A stretch of 34,334 nt of DNA from Lysinibacillus sp. FJAT-14745 (GCF_001275675.1 NZ_LITM01000005.1:574401-608734); one strand, 5' to 3'. Counted from the first letter of the stretch, positions 1-8,364 are shown. The notes: generated by a model from the letters alone, not told the origin. Program-made: numbers and translations.

Positions 1-157
1 AGACTAGCTAATATGAAAATCCATGATACGTTACAGGCGTATGAATGCTAACAGGCTTACAGGAAGTACCTAAGTTCCTTCCATAATAGATATAATTCAA
101 CATGTTTTATTCAAAGATCTCTAGAATGTTCAGTAAAAAAATATTAGGAGTCCTAAA

Positions 158-1120
158 ATGAAAAAGAAAATAAACTATTTAATCTTACTTTTAACTGCCA
201 TCTTTATAGTTGGTTGTACTAACGTAAAAGATGTATCGAATACTGATGGGAAAGCTGATTCACAAGAAGTAACTACAAAAAATAGTGAAAAAGAAAAAAC
301 TACGACTGAAAAACAAGTAGTAAAGGAAACATCAACACAATCAAAAGATCAACTGTTCAAAGGTTACAAACTAATTAAAGTTGATGGTGGTGATTTGTCT
401 GGACATCGCGAACCTAACGTCGTCGTTGACATTGGTTTTGGGGACCGAGAGTATTGGTCCTTTACGAATGAACACGGGCAAATAGTCCGTGTCATTGCTA
501 ACGAAATCGTTCTACAAGATGATCGTACCGAACCTGTCACATCGTCTGGCAGATATTACGCTGATGAAGCAAAAGTTCCTGGTGTCGAAAGAGCAGATTT
601 AGATGAAGGACATATTATTGCAGATTCTCTTGGTGGGGTATCAAATGCTTATAATATTACGCCACAAGATAGTACGCTTAACCGACATGGTGATCAAGCA
701 TATATGGAAGACGCTATTCGTAAAGCTGGTGGCGCTACTAATTTTGAAGCAATAATCACATATCCTAATACGGAAACTCAGATTCCTACTCATTACAAGT
801 ACACTTACACTTTAAAAGGGAATAAAATTGTAGATGAGTTTGATAACGGCAACCCTGATAAAATAAATAAATCTCTAGGATTAACTGAAAATAAATCAAG
901 TAAATCAAGTAAATCAACTAACTCAAATAAGTCAACAAGTTCTAATAAGTCCAATGCTTTGAATGGCACTGAAGATATTTCTAGTGTTGATACAGATGGC
1001 AATGGTCAAGTAACGATTAAAGAAGCAAAAGCAGCAGGTTATAGCATGCCAATAACGAGTGATCACTGGTTATACCCCTATATGAAAGACAATGATAACG
1101 ACGGTATGGTAGGGGAATAA
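158..1120 (+). CDS. Secreted lipoprotein DNA/RNA non-specific endonuclease with C-terminal calcium-binding motif
   Basis: A 320-residue protein. The N-terminus is a lipoprotein signal peptide (Lys-rich start, hydrophobic residues 7-18, lipobox FIVGC with Cys20), so the mature protein should be anchored on the outer face of the membrane. A low-complexity Ser/Lys/Thr linker follows (about 25-65). Residues 70-230 resemble the EndA/NUC-like non-specific endonuclease family (Endonuclea_NS_2 type): the catalytic motif appears as D149-E-G-H152, followed by an Asn-rich stretch (N163, N166, N175) and E184, which would supply the metal ligands. The usual motif is DRGH, so Glu in place of Arg is a deviation. 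A second Ser/Asn/Lys linker (245-268) leads to a C-terminal domain with two Asp-rich loops (DTDGNG near 278-283, DNDNDG near 311-316), like EF-hand or excalibur modules. The start is supported by AGGAG at 146-150. The likely role is extracellular nucleic-acid degradation, for nutrition, DNA processing or competition (inference). Confidence 0.8.
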   Translation: MKKKINYLILLLTAIFIVGCTNVKDVSNTDGKADSQEVTTKNSEKEKTTTEKQVVKETSTQSKDQLFKGYKLIKVDGGDLSGHREPNVVVDIGFGDREYWSFTNEHGQIVRVIANEIVLQDDRTEPVTSSGRYYADEAKVPGVERADLDEGHIIADSLGGVSNAYNITPQDSTLNRHGDQAYMEDAIRKAGGATNFEAIITYPNTETQIPTHYKYTYTLKGNKIVDEFDNGNPDKINKSLGLTENKSSKSSKSTNSNKSTSSNKSNALNGTEDISSVDTDGNGQVTIKEAKAAGYSMPITSDHWLYPYMKDNDNDGMVGE

Positions 1121-1240
1121 GCACCTAGAACTCAAGGCAAAGTAAATGAATGAAATAAACGGATGACTTTACAGAAACAATCGGAAGCGATTGTTGAAGA
1201 AGCATCGCTGTTCTTATTAAACAAACGGGTAGCTTTAGTG

Positions 1241-1272
1241 TATAAAGAGACAGCAATAGCTGTCTCTTTATA
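1241..1272. terminator. Perfect 14-bp stem hairpin downstream of the nuclease gene
   Basis: Arms 1241-1254 and 1259-1272 are perfect inverted repeats (TATAAAGAGACAGC with a 4-nt loop). The hairpin lies about 120 bp beyond the nuclease stop codon. The U-rich arm could support Rho-independent termination, but there is no long T-run after it. A second hairpin follows at once. Confidence 0.5.
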
Positions 1273-1279
1273 CTACTTG

Positions 1280-1317
1280 AATGAAACAAAATGGGCCGAA
1301 ACCCATATTGTTTCATT
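1280..1317. terminator. Second hairpin: 16-bp stem with one mismatch
   Basis: Arms 1280-1295 and 1302-1317 pair with one mismatch around a 6-nt loop, only 7 bp after the previous hairpin. The two stem-loops lie between the convergent nuclease and fabF genes. The rest of 1121-1500 holds no convincing gene. Confidence 0.45.
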
Positions 1318-1392
1318 ATCAGCAATATATTATTCAGTTTGAATAAGTCTTTCGACAAGTTCTTGCTTGGATAGTTTCATATACTTTCTATG

Positions 1393-1434
1393 AAGCGCCC
1401 AGTCGGAACGGAAATCAACCTCTCGTTTTGCAGA
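1393..1434. repeat. Terminal relic of the dispersed GC-rich palindromic repeat
   Basis: The end module AGCGCCCAGTCGGAACGG followed by AAATCAACC matches the right end of the copy at 8705-8932. The shared flank TTTTGCAGA (1426-1434, compare 8938-8946) matches as well. Only the end of the element survives here. Confidence 0.6.
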
Positions 1435-1452
1435 AGAGACTTGGTGAATACT

Positions 1453-1487
1453 AAAAATCAGTGGAAGATGAAGACCCCCCACTGATT
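1453..1487 (-). terminator. Rho-independent terminator of fabH-fabF
   Basis: Inverted repeat AATCAGTGG (1456-1464) / CCACTGATT (1479-1487). On the minus strand the stem ends in a T-run, 18 bp beyond the fabF stop codon. Confidence 0.75.
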
Positions 1488-1504
1488 AAAGTTATTAAAG
1501 TTTT

Positions 1505-2746
1505 TTATTCCTCGATTTTTTTGAATAGTAGACTAGCGTTGTGTCCACCAAACCCAAGTGAGTTACTCATAGCATATTTAATATCTGCAGTTCGAGCTTC
1601 ATTCGGTACATAATCTAAATCACATTCTGGATCTGCGTCTGTTAAATTAATTGTTGGTGGTAAAATGCCTTCTTTCAGTGCTAGCGCTGTGAAAATAGCT
1701 TCAACTCCACCAGCTGCGCCTAATAAGTGACCTGTCATTGATTTTGTAGAACTCATTGCAAGCTTATAGGCATGTTCACCAAAAACAGTTTTTACAGCCT
1801 GTGTTTCAAATAAATCATTGTATGGTGTACTTGTTCCATGTGCGTTAATATAGTCAACTTGTGAAGCTTCTACACCGCCATCAGATAATGCTTGCATCAT
1901 TGCACGAGAAGCACCTTCCCCTTCTGGAGCTGGAGCTGTAATATGATGTGCATCTCCTGTTGCACCATAGCCAAGAACTTCTGCGTAGATTTTTGCACCG
2001 CGTGCTTTTGCGTGCTCATACTCTTCCAAAATAACAATACCCGCACCTTCACCGATAATGAAACCATCGCGATTTTTATCGAATGGACGGCAAGCTGTTT
2101 CTGGGTCTGTATTTAAAGATAATGCAGTATTTGCACAGAAGCCTGCTACTGCCATCGTAACGATTGGTGACTCTGCACCACCAGTAATCATAACATCTGC
2201 ATCGCCACGTTCAATTACTTTAAAAGCATCCCCAATGGAGTTTGTACCTGAAGCACAAGCCGTTACTGAACAAGAGTTAATGCCCTTTGCCCCAAAGTGA
2301 ATCGACACTTGGCCCGAAGCCATATCCGGAATCATCATTGGAATGAAGAATGGACTTACACGTCTTGCTCCGCGCTCTTGGAATGTTAAAAATTGTTGTT
2401 CGTATGTTTCCATACCACCGATTCCAGAGCCAATCCAGACACCTGCTCGTGGTGCTAGCTCTTCATCGATTGTTAATTGTGCATCTTCCATCGCCATGAT
2501 GGACGCTGCTAAAGCATACTGTGTAAAGCGATCCATTTTACGTGCTTCTTTACGCTCGATATACTTTTCTATATTAAAATCTTTCACTTCAGCGGCAATT
2601 TTTGCTGCGAAAAGATCTTTATTTAAACGTGTTAACTCGCCAACGCCTGATTTTCCTGCTTTAATGTTAGCCCATGTTTCTTCGATGCTATTTCCTAGTG
2701 GTGTAACTGCGCCAATTCCTGTAATTACTACTCGTCGTTTACTCAT
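1505..2746 (-). CDS. fabF: 3-oxoacyl-[acyl-carrier-protein] synthase II (FabF)
   Basis: Beta-ketoacyl-ACP synthase II, the condensing enzyme that extends acyl-ACP with malonyl-ACP in type II fatty acid synthesis (cytoplasm). It has 413 residues, the normal family length. The Cys-His-His triad is visible: C164 in a TACASGTNS context, H303 in [11 protein letters not shown] and H340 in [12 protein letters not shown]. The Gly-rich C-terminal end ([13 protein letters not shown]) is also typical. I place the start at the ATG at 2746, which has GGGGAG seven bases upstream; an in-frame start seven codons further upstream has no such site. fabF begins 30 bp after the fabH stop codon and is the second gene of the operon. 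It is followed by a terminator at 1453-1487. Confidence 0.97.
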   Translation of the reverse strand: MSKRRVVITGIGAVTPLGNSIEETWANIKAGKSGVGELTRLNKDLFAAKIAAEVKDFNIEKYIERKEARKMDRFTQYALAASIMAMEDAQLTIDEELAPRAGVWIGSGIGGMETYEQQFLTFQERGARRVSPFFIPMMIPDMASGQVSIHFGAKGINSCSVTACASGTNSIGDAFKVIERGDADVMITGGAESPIVTMAVAGFCANTALSLNTDPETACRPFDKNRDGFIIGEGAGIVILEEYEHAKARGAKIYAEVLGYGATGDAHHITAPAPEGEGASRAMMQALSDGGVEASQVDYINAHGTSTPYNDLFETQAVKTVFGEHAYKLAMSSTKSMTGHLLGAAGGVEAIFTALALKEGILPPTINLTDADPECDLDYVPNEARTADIKYAMSNSLGFGGHNASLLFKKIEE

Positions 2747-2776
2747 TGTCTTACTCCCCTCAAGCATTTTTCGTTT

Positions 2777-3715
2777 TTATTTTCCCCATCTTATTGTAAC
2801 GGCGCCCCATGTTAAGCCACCGCCAAATCCAACAAGTACTAATATATCATCATCTTTTATCTTACCTGCTTCAAGCTCATCTACCAAGGAAATACCAATA
2901 GATGCTGCCGACGTATTCCCATATTTGTGAATCGTTTTTGACATTTTTTCCGGTGGTAGCTCTAGACGCTCACGAGCTGATTCCATAATTCGAATATTCG
3001 CCTGATGCGGCACTAAAAAATCTACGTCTTCTTTTGTTAAACCTGCTTTTTCTAAAACGTTTACTGCAGATTCACCCATTTGACGAACAGCAAATTTAAA
3101 GACTTCACGGCCATTCATAGCGATTGTGTCCTGCTGTGTTAAATACAAGTTCTTACCACCTGTACCGTCAGCTCCAAGCTCAAATGATAAAATACCTCTA
3201 CCTTCTGATACTGGACCAACAATCGCTGCACTTGCACCGTCACCGAATAATACAGCAGTATTGCGATCTTCCCAATCGAGTACTTTCGACAGCTTTTCAA
3301 CACCTACTACTAAGACATATTTATAAGCATTTGATTCTACAAATTGCTTTGCTGTCACTAAACTATATATAAATCCTGCACAAGCAGCCGCTTGATCCAT
3401 CGCAGCTGCATTAACTGCTCCGATTTGCTCCTGAACCATACATGCTACGCTTGGAAAATTTTGATCTTGTGTTACAGTCGCTACAAGGATTAAGCCTATT
3501 TCCTCTGGTGTAATACCCGCTTTTGCAATAGCCTCTTTTGCAGCTGCTACTGCTAAATCTGAAGTTTCCTGATCATCTGCAGCAAAGTGACGTTCTTCTA
3601 TCCCTGTGCGAGTTCGAATCCATTCATCCGAAGTATCCATTATTTTTTCTAAATCAAAATTTGTAACGACCTTCTCCGGAACGTATTTGCCAATTCCTAT
3701 AATACCAGCGTTCAT
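2777..3715 (-). CDS. fabH: 3-oxoacyl-[acyl-carrier-protein] synthase III (FabH)
   Basis: Beta-ketoacyl-ACP synthase III, which condenses an acyl-CoA primer with malonyl-ACP to start fatty acid synthesis; in Bacilli it prefers branched-chain primers. It has 312 residues, full family length. Catalytic residues are C112 (AAACAGF), H237 in the VPHQANIR motif and N267 in YGNTSAAS; the C-terminal GFGGGLTWG loop is present. The start ATG is preceded by GAGGGGTG at good spacing. It is the first gene of fabH-fabF and is driven by the promoter at 3767-3796 with a FapR-like operator, which fits malonyl-CoA-responsive control known in Bacillus. Paralogue naming (fabHA or fabHB) cannot be decided from this window. 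Confidence 0.97.
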   Translation of the reverse strand: MNAGIIGIGKYVPEKVVTNFDLEKIMDTSDEWIRTRTGIEERHFAADDQETSDLAVAAAKEAIAKAGITPEEIGLILVATVTQDQNFPSVACMVQEQIGAVNAAAMDQAAACAGFIYSLVTAKQFVESNAYKYVLVVGVEKLSKVLDWEDRNTAVLFGDGASAAIVGPVSEGRGILSFELGADGTGGKNLYLTQQDTIAMNGREVFKFAVRQMGESAVNVLEKAGLTKEDVDFLVPHQANIRIMESARERLELPPEKMSKTIHKYGNTSAASIGISLVDELEAGKIKDDDILVLVGFGGGLTWGAVTIRWGK

Positions 3716-3749
3716 TTAGCAACACCCCTCTGCTTTCTTACTATCAATT

Positions 3750-3767
3750 ATTAGTAACTGGTCATAA
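3750..3767 (-). promoter_or_regulatory. FapR-type operator of fabH-fabF
   Basis: ATTAGTAACTGGTCATAA matches the known FapR operator consensus ATTAGTACCTGGTACTAA at 15 of 18 positions by eye. It lies immediately downstream of the -10 box, where a repressor would block transcription. FapR releases DNA on binding malonyl-CoA (known from B. subtilis); its use here is inference. Confidence 0.7.
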
Positions 3768-3796
3768 TTATAACTCATAACGAAGGAGAGGTGCAA
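3767..3796 (-). promoter_or_regulatory. SigA-type promoter of fabH-fabF
   Basis: On the minus strand: -35 TTGCAC (3791-3796), an 18-bp spacer, and -10 TATAAT (3767-3772). The fabH start is about 50 bp downstream. The FapR-like site overlaps the start region. Confidence 0.7.
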
Positions 3797-3844
3797 GATG
3801 AATTAAATTTAACGTCTTAAAACTAGTAGTATCAATGGTCTTCA

Positions 3845-3898
3845 ATCAACTTATATACATGGCATACAATTTAACAAATGTCATCTCCAACTTTTAGA
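3845..3898. repeat. Relic of the right flank of the dispersed repeat
   Basis: About 54 bp starting AATCAACTTATATACAT match the end and flank of the copy at 15702-15831 (its tail continues to about 15880) at roughly 80-85% by eye. The GC-rich body of the element is missing. Confidence 0.5.
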
Positions 3899-3931
3899 AC
3901 TGATGCAAGAAAAAGCGTATTTTTAGGATAA

Positions 3932-4003
3932 GTTAGGCTGAAAAATTTAATAATAGCGGTTAATGAAAAAAAGCTGCAAATAGATCTGCAGCTTTAGCCT
4001 AAC
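3932..4003. other. Two-tier hairpin in the fabH-yjzD gap
   Basis: Outer arms GTTAGGCT (3932-3939) / AGCCTAAC (3996-4003) enclose an inner stem AAAGCTGCA (3970-3978) / TGCAGCTTT (3987-3995) that stacks directly against the right outer arm. It could be an old terminator or an RNA structure; no gene is adjacent to assign it to. Confidence 0.45.
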
Positions 4004-4658
4004 AATTGCTAACATATATTATCAACAACTTAAAAGTCGATATCGTAAAAAGATGAAAGGTGGCTCTCGCATGAATCTGCGTACGTCCAATCTATTCTCT
4101 AATAGGCCGTTAAGGATCACGTTCTCTTTGGAACACTTAGTACCCTGAAGAAATCGCTTGATGGGTTGCAGCCCAAAAGGTTTCAAACGACGTGTTGTAC
4201 GTTTCTTTTTGTTGGGTTTGCTACCGTAGTTGTGTCAACGTAATGGCCGACGCTTTAATCGTCTGGTGTTGCGGTGGTGTTTTTGGTTCAATAAATAATG
4301 TTGAGTAATACGCATCCGCAATGGTAATCAAGTAAATCACAAAAAGTAATTGTTTCATTCAATGGTTCAAAAATTCATTTCTCCCTTTTTTCAATTCTAT
4401 CAATTCAAATGGTCTAGTTATAATACTAATACGAATGGTACGTAAAAAAGTTTCAAATTAAAAATAACCAACGCACAGCTGACCCCAATAAGCCACCTCG
4501 GTATGAGATAGCTTAGAACTACAACATTGGTTTGAATAATAGATAGCCATACGCTAACCCTTTTACTCCATAAAATAAAATTGGAGCGAGTATGAACCAT
4601 GCTAATTTTTTATCCAATGAGGGTTATTCAAAGGACACAATTGCCTATAATAACTCGT
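4004..4658. other. Decayed non-coding stretch, possible gene remnants
   Basis: No intact gene is supported. On the minus strand around 4510-4605 a frame reads as a hydrophobic segment (KLAWFILAPILFYGVKGLAY) and then meets stop codons, which suggests the wreck of a small membrane-protein gene. Another minus-strand stretch near 4230-4340 is open for about 39 codons without recognisable similarity. The whole block lies between two copies of the fabH promoter region (3770-3810 and 4659-4699), so it may be inserted or rearranged material. From 4700 to 4937 I see only the yjzD leader. Confidence 0.35.
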
Positions 4659-4699
4659 CAAACTCATAATGAAGGACAGGGGTAAGATGAATTAAAATT
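4659..4699. repeat. Direct duplicate of the fabH promoter region
   Basis: These 41 bp match 3770-3810 at about 36 of 41 positions (both begin AACTCATAA and contain AAGATGAATTAAA). The original copy holds the fabH -35 element; in this copy the -35, the -10 and the FapR site are not preserved, so it looks like a decayed duplicate. Confidence 0.6.
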
Positions 4700-4937
4700 A
4701 ATGCTTTTTACTTTAATCGGCTCGACTACGAATAGAACGACTTCCCACGGACACTCCCTAGCAATCAGCATTTGTGACGTCTTCGAATTTCGTCGATCCT
4801 ACTGAAATTGCATGCAAGTACAAAAGCAAGGTTATCGTTGTGACAAATTCGCCATGTTTCACAGAAAAGGTTCTTTTTTTTTCGATTTATGTTATGATAT
4901 GATAATGATATAAAAAAGTTCGGTTGAGGTGAAATTA

Positions 4938-5132
4938 ATGCAATATATCGTAACATTCATATGGTCATTCCTACTAGTTTCAATGTTAAACTACGTAGTA
5001 AGCTCTGTACTTGGTGTAGATTTTGATTTCCAAACTGCTGTTGTCACATCAGTTGTATTTACATTTCTTGTTTTCATTATCGGTGCAGTTATTCCAAACG
5101 AGTCAACTCCAGAAGCTGCAGACAATCATTAA
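4938..5132 (+). CDS. yjzD: YjzD-like small membrane protein (DUF2929)
   Basis: A 64-residue protein with two hydrophobic helices (about 3-25 and 35-55) and a short polar C-terminal tail. The opening MQYIVTFIWSFLL and the pattern of the second helix resemble B. subtilis YjzD, a small DUF2929 protein encoded near the fab genes there. Its function is unknown. The start is the ATG at 4938 with GAGGTG six bases upstream; a GTG three codons earlier overlaps that ribosome binding site and is unlikely. The gene is monocistronic and convergent with clpB, and both share the terminator at 5142-5179. Confidence 0.8.
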   Translation: MQYIVTFIWSFLLVSMLNYVVSSVLGVDFDFQTAVVTSVVFTFLVFIIGAVIPNESTPEAADNH

Positions 5133-5141
5133 TTCAACTAG

Positions 5142-5179
5142 AAAAAACCTGTTCCGCTCAATGCGGAACAGGTTTTTTT
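5142..5179. terminator. Bidirectional terminator between yjzD and clpB
   Basis: Strong stem AACCTGTTCCGC / GCGGAACAGGTT with a 5-nt loop, flanked by an A-run on the left and a T-run on the right, so it works for both convergent genes. Confidence 0.9.
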
Positions 5180-5180
5180 G

Positions 5181-7307
5181 TTATTTTTCAACGATACATT
5201 GACCATCATGCATTCTAATATGCAATATTTCTCCTGGTAATACTTCACCTCGAAGCAATTCTTTTGCAACAGCAGTTTCAATATAACGTTGCACGAAGCG
5301 TTTTAGCGGTCTTGCGCCGAACTGAGCATCTGCTCCTTGTTCTACAACCCAATCAATTACATTTTGTTCTACTTGTAAAGTAATGTCTTGCTCTGCAACT
5401 CGTTTCACAAGCTGTTCGATATATTTCCATGCAATGGCTGTAAAATGCTCATCTGTTAGTGCATGGAACATAATAATATCATCCATACGATTTAACAGTT
5501 CTGGTTTAAAGTGTTGACGCAGTGCAGCCATCACTAAATCCTCAACTGCAACATCGTCTTCTTTTGCTTCCATTAAATAGCTTGAGCCAATGTTAGAAGT
5601 TAAAATGACCACTGTGTTCGTAAAGTTGACCATACGACCTTGGCTATCCGTAATGCGTCCATCATCCAAAATTTGCAGTAAAATATTCGCAACATCAGGG
5701 TGGGCCTTTTCAATTTCATCTAATAATACAACTGAATATGGATTTCGGCGAACAGCTTCCGTTAATTGTCCACCTTCTTCATAGCCAATATAGCCTGGAG
5801 GTGCCCCTACAAGACGTGATACACTATGTTTCTCCATATACTCACTCATATCAATGCGAATAAAATGGTCCTCAGAATCAAACAGCTGTGCCGCTAGTGC
5901 CTTTGCAAGCTCTGTTTTACCAACACCTGTTGGCCCTAGAAATAAAAAGCTACCAATTGGACGATGCGGGTCTTTAATACCAGCTCGAGCACGCCATACC
6001 GCTTCTGTGACAAGCTGAACAGCATTATCTTGTCCAACAACACGTTCATGCAATGTATCTTTTAAGCGTAATAATTTTTCACGCTCACCTTCTACTAATT
6101 TCGTCACTGGTATACCTGTCCAGCGTGAAACAATAGAGGCGATTTCTTCAGCTGTTACCTCTTCACGTAAAATACGTGATTCCGTACCATTCTCTAATTG
6201 TTTTTCCATCTCTTGAATGTCCTTTTCAAGTGTAGGAATTTTCCCATGACGTAGTTCGGCTGCTTTATTTAAATCATATTTACTTTCTGCTTCATCTAAG
6301 TCACGGCGGTATTTATCAAGTTTTTCACGTTTTTTCTGAATGCCTTGTAACGCTTCTTTTTCAGTTTCCCATTGTTTACGCATACCCCCAGAGGATTCTT
6401 TAAGCTTTGTTAATTCTTCACTGAGTTGCTCTAGACGCTTTTTACTTGCCTCGTCTTTTTCCTTACGTAACGCTTGCTCCTCAATTTCAAGCTGCATAAT
6501 ACGGCGCGTTACTGCATCCAATTCCTGTGGCATGGAGTCAATTTCTGTTCGAATCATCGCACATGCTTCATCGATTAAATCGATGGCCTTATCTGGCAGG
6601 AAACGCTCTGTAATATAGCGATTTGAAAGCTCTGCTGCCGCTACAATCGCACGGTCATGAATGCGTACTGCATGATGTAACTCAAAGCGCTCTTTCAAGC
6701 CTCGTAAAATGGAAACTGTATCTTCAATAGACGGCTCACGTACAAGCACTTGTTGGAAACGACGCTCTAAAGCAGGATCTTTTTCAATATACATACGGTA
6801 TTCATCTAATGTTGTAGCCCCGATACAATGTAGCTCACCTCGTGCAAGCATTGGCTTTAGCATATTCCCAGCGTCCATTGCACCATCCGTTTTGCCTGCA
6901 CCAACAATTGTATGAATTTCATCGATAAATAAAATAATGCGCCCCTCTGATTCTTTTACTTCTTTTAAAACACCTTTTAAGCGCTCTTCAAATTGGCCAC
7001 GATAACTAGCACCTGCTATTAAGGCACTCATATCCAACTCATACAGTACACAGTCCTTTAATCCCTCAGGCACATCACCCTTTACGATACGTTGGGCTAA
7101 CCCTTCTACAATAGCTGTTTTACCAACCCCTGGCTCACCTATTAAGACAGGATTATTTTTCGTTTTGCGAGTTAAAATACGAATAACATTACGAATTTCT
7201 TCATCTCGGCCGATTACCGGATCCATTTTACCGTTTTTTACTTCATCTATTAAATTACGTCCAAATTGTTCTAATGGTTTTTTGTCATTTGTTTGTTGAA
7301 ATTGCAT
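5181..7307 (-). CDS. clpB: ClpB-type AAA+ disaggregase lacking the N-terminal domain
   Basis: Hsp100 protein that, with the DnaK system, resolubilises aggregated proteins after stress. It has two AAA+ modules: Walker A1 GEPGVGKT (57-64), Walker B1 with D129/E130, R182/R183 as arginine-finger candidates; Walker A2 GPTGVGKT (458-465), pore loop GYIGYE (505-510) and D530/E531. A long charged coiled coil (about 260-375) is the M-domain that separates ClpB from ClpC and ClpE. It has 708 residues against roughly 860 for full ClpB: the Clp_N repeat domain is absent, and the protein starts just before the first AAA+ domain, like the internally initiated short form of E. coli ClpB. No remnant of the N-domain precedes it. 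The ATG at 7307 has AAGGAG eight bases upstream; a GTG three codons earlier is less likely. Transcription comes from a promoter with a CtsR box. Confidence 0.92.
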   Translation of the reverse strand: MQFQQTNDKKPLEQFGRNLIDEVKNGKMDPVIGRDEEIRNVIRILTRKTKNNPVLIGEPGVGKTAIVEGLAQRIVKGDVPEGLKDCVLYELDMSALIAGASYRGQFEERLKGVLKEVKESEGRIILFIDEIHTIVGAGKTDGAMDAGNMLKPMLARGELHCIGATTLDEYRMYIEKDPALERRFQQVLVREPSIEDTVSILRGLKERFELHHAVRIHDRAIVAAAELSNRYITERFLPDKAIDLIDEACAMIRTEIDSMPQELDAVTRRIMQLEIEEQALRKEKDEASKKRLEQLSEELTKLKESSGGMRKQWETEKEALQGIQKKREKLDKYRRDLDEAESKYDLNKAAELRHGKIPTLEKDIQEMEKQLENGTESRILREEVTAEEIASIVSRWTGIPVTKLVEGEREKLLRLKDTLHERVVGQDNAVQLVTEAVWRARAGIKDPHRPIGSFLFLGPTGVGKTELAKALAAQLFDSEDHFIRIDMSEYMEKHSVSRLVGAPPGYIGYEEGGQLTEAVRRNPYSVVLLDEIEKAHPDVANILLQILDDGRITDSQGRMVNFTNTVVILTSNIGSSYLMEAKEDDVAVEDLVMAALRQHFKPELLNRMDDIIMFHALTDEHFTAIAWKYIEQLVKRVAEQDITLQVEQNVIDWVVEQGADAQFGARPLKRFVQRYIETAVAKELLRGEVLPGEILHIRMHDGQCIVEK

Positions 7308-7373
7308 ATTTAGCACTCCTTTTCAATAATGTTAAGCGGAATCCCGTTTGCCATTCTGTTTTAAGAAAAAATG

Positions 7374-7390
7374 TTTGACCTTTTTTGACT
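7374..7390 (-). promoter_or_regulatory. CtsR operator of clpB
   Basis: On the minus strand AGTCAAA-AAA-GGTCAAA is an exact match to the CtsR heptad direct repeat (RGTCAAA, 3-nt spacer, RGTCAAA). It sits just downstream of the -10 box, as in known CtsR-repressed clp genes. Heat-shock derepression is inferred. Confidence 0.85.
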
Positions 7391-7396
7391 AACTTT

Positions 7397-7425
7397 ATTT
7401 TACAACATACGACAAACCTTAGCAA
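7397..7425 (-). promoter_or_regulatory. SigA-type promoter of clpB
   Basis: On the minus strand: TTGCTA (7420-7425), 17-bp spacer, TAAAAT (7397-7402), followed directly by the CtsR box. The leader to the clpB ATG is about 85 nt. Confidence 0.65.
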
Positions 7426-7470
7426 AGAATTTGCCCTGAAATTTCTCCCCTTATAACTGGAAAATTACGT

Positions 7471-7476
7471 TATAAT
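7471..7476 (+). promoter_or_regulatory. Possible -10 box of fnr
   Basis: A perfect TATAAT lies about 100 bp before the fnr start in the divergent clpB-fnr region, but no good -35 is seen at 16-18 bp. I found no clear TGTGA-N6-TCACA box. Confidence 0.35.
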
Positions 7477-7579
7477 AAGACTATGTTTCTTAGATTTAGT
7501 ATCGAAATTGTTCACCATTCTTTTGTAATAATTCGACATTTTTACAAAAAGAAAGCGATGTGTTGGAGATATGGTTATA

Positions 7580-8266
7580 ATGGACAATATGCAAGAGAAA
7601 TTTCACAATCTTTTTCAAAAGCACGGTATTTTTATTAAAGTAAATAAGGATAATAAAATTTTTTTAGAGGGCGAACGTGCGAAAGAAATTTATTATATAA
7701 AAACAGGAGCCATCTCGATTAGTCAGGAAACGGAGAATGGAAAGGAACTAACCATTCGTATTTGTGGTCCAGATAGTATTATTGGAGAAGACGCATTATT
7801 TTGTAATCTTACGTATAATTCTATGACTGCTAAAGTATTAGAGCGCTCCAGTTTATATGTTCTAAGCCGTGAATCATTGGAACTTTTATTAGTGGAACAA
7901 CCTGATTTAATGGTGGAATATATGAAGTGGTTGCAAACAGAAAATTTAAAGCATCAAAGTCGTTTGCGTGATTTAGTTTTAAATGGTAAAAAGGGCGCTT
8001 TATTTTCAACAATCATCCGTCTTTCGAATACTTATGGTAAGCCTATTGAAAACGACACTATTTATATTGACTTACCGTTAACAAATACAGAAATCGCTAA
8101 TTTATGTGCGACGAGTAGAGAGATGATTAATCGCATGCTTAATGACTTAAAGAAGCACAATATTATATCTTTCGAAAAAGGTTATATTACCATTCACGAT
8201 CTACAATTTTTAAAGGATGAAATCGCCTGTGAGAATTGTCCGTTACAAATATGTCGTATCGATTAA
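7580..8266 (+). CDS. fnr: Fnr-type Crp-family regulator with C-terminal [4Fe-4S] cysteine cluster
   Basis: Crp/Fnr regulator of about 228 residues: a cyclic-nucleotide-binding-like beta-roll (about 15-110), a dimerisation helix (110-130), and a winged helix-turn-helix (about 165-200, with LTNTEIANLCATSREMINRM). The C-terminus carries C217-x2-C220-x4-C225, the same C-x2-C-x4-C spacing as the iron-sulfur ligands of B. subtilis Fnr. D131, in the segment RLRDLVLNGKKGAL, corresponds to the Asp that serves there as the fourth ligand. This predicts an oxygen-labile cluster and activation of anaerobic genes. Start choice: the ATG at 7580 is 11 bases after GGAG; the in-frame ATG at 7571 is only 2 bases after it. 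The gene is divergent from clpB and ends at a terminator at 8280-8312. No narK or other anaerobic partner is next to it. Confidence 0.88.
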   Translation: MDNMQEKFHNLFQKHGIFIKVNKDNKIFLEGERAKEIYYIKTGAISISQETENGKELTIRICGPDSIIGEDALFCNLTYNSMTAKVLERSSLYVLSRESLELLLVEQPDLMVEYMKWLQTENLKHQSRLRDLVLNGKKGALFSTIIRLSNTYGKPIENDTIYIDLPLTNTEIANLCATSREMINRMLNDLKKHNIISFEKGYITIHDLQFLKDEIACENCPLQICRID

Positions 8267-8279
8267 TTCGTTACATGCA

Positions 8280-8312
8280 AAATCCCCGCTTATGAGTTGT
8301 AAGTGGGGATTT
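8280..8312 (+). terminator. Terminator of fnr
   Basis: Stem AAATCCCCGCTTA (8280-8292) / TAAGTGGGGATTT (8300-8312) with one G-T pair and a 7-nt loop, directly after the fnr stop codon. Confidence 0.7.
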
Positions 8313-8364
8313 CATATAATGATCAAGGAAATCATTGTGAATATTTTAATCTTTAAATGAGGGG

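Noticed and set aside
1125..1358. 77-codon minus-strand frame after the nuclease
   Set aside because: It spans two hairpins and has no start signal or recognisable domain.
2343..2930. 195-codon plus-strand frame across fabF and fabH
   Set aside because: It is the antisense shadow of two certain genes.
4418..4600. 60-codon hydrophobic minus-strand frame
   Set aside because: The more membrane-protein-like reading is in a different frame and is cut by stop codons; I treat the area as gene debris.
3716..4937. Search for tRNA genes or a riboswitch in the 1.2-kb gap
   Set aside because: No cloverleaf, TTCGA-type T-loop with matching stems, or known aptamer pattern was seen.
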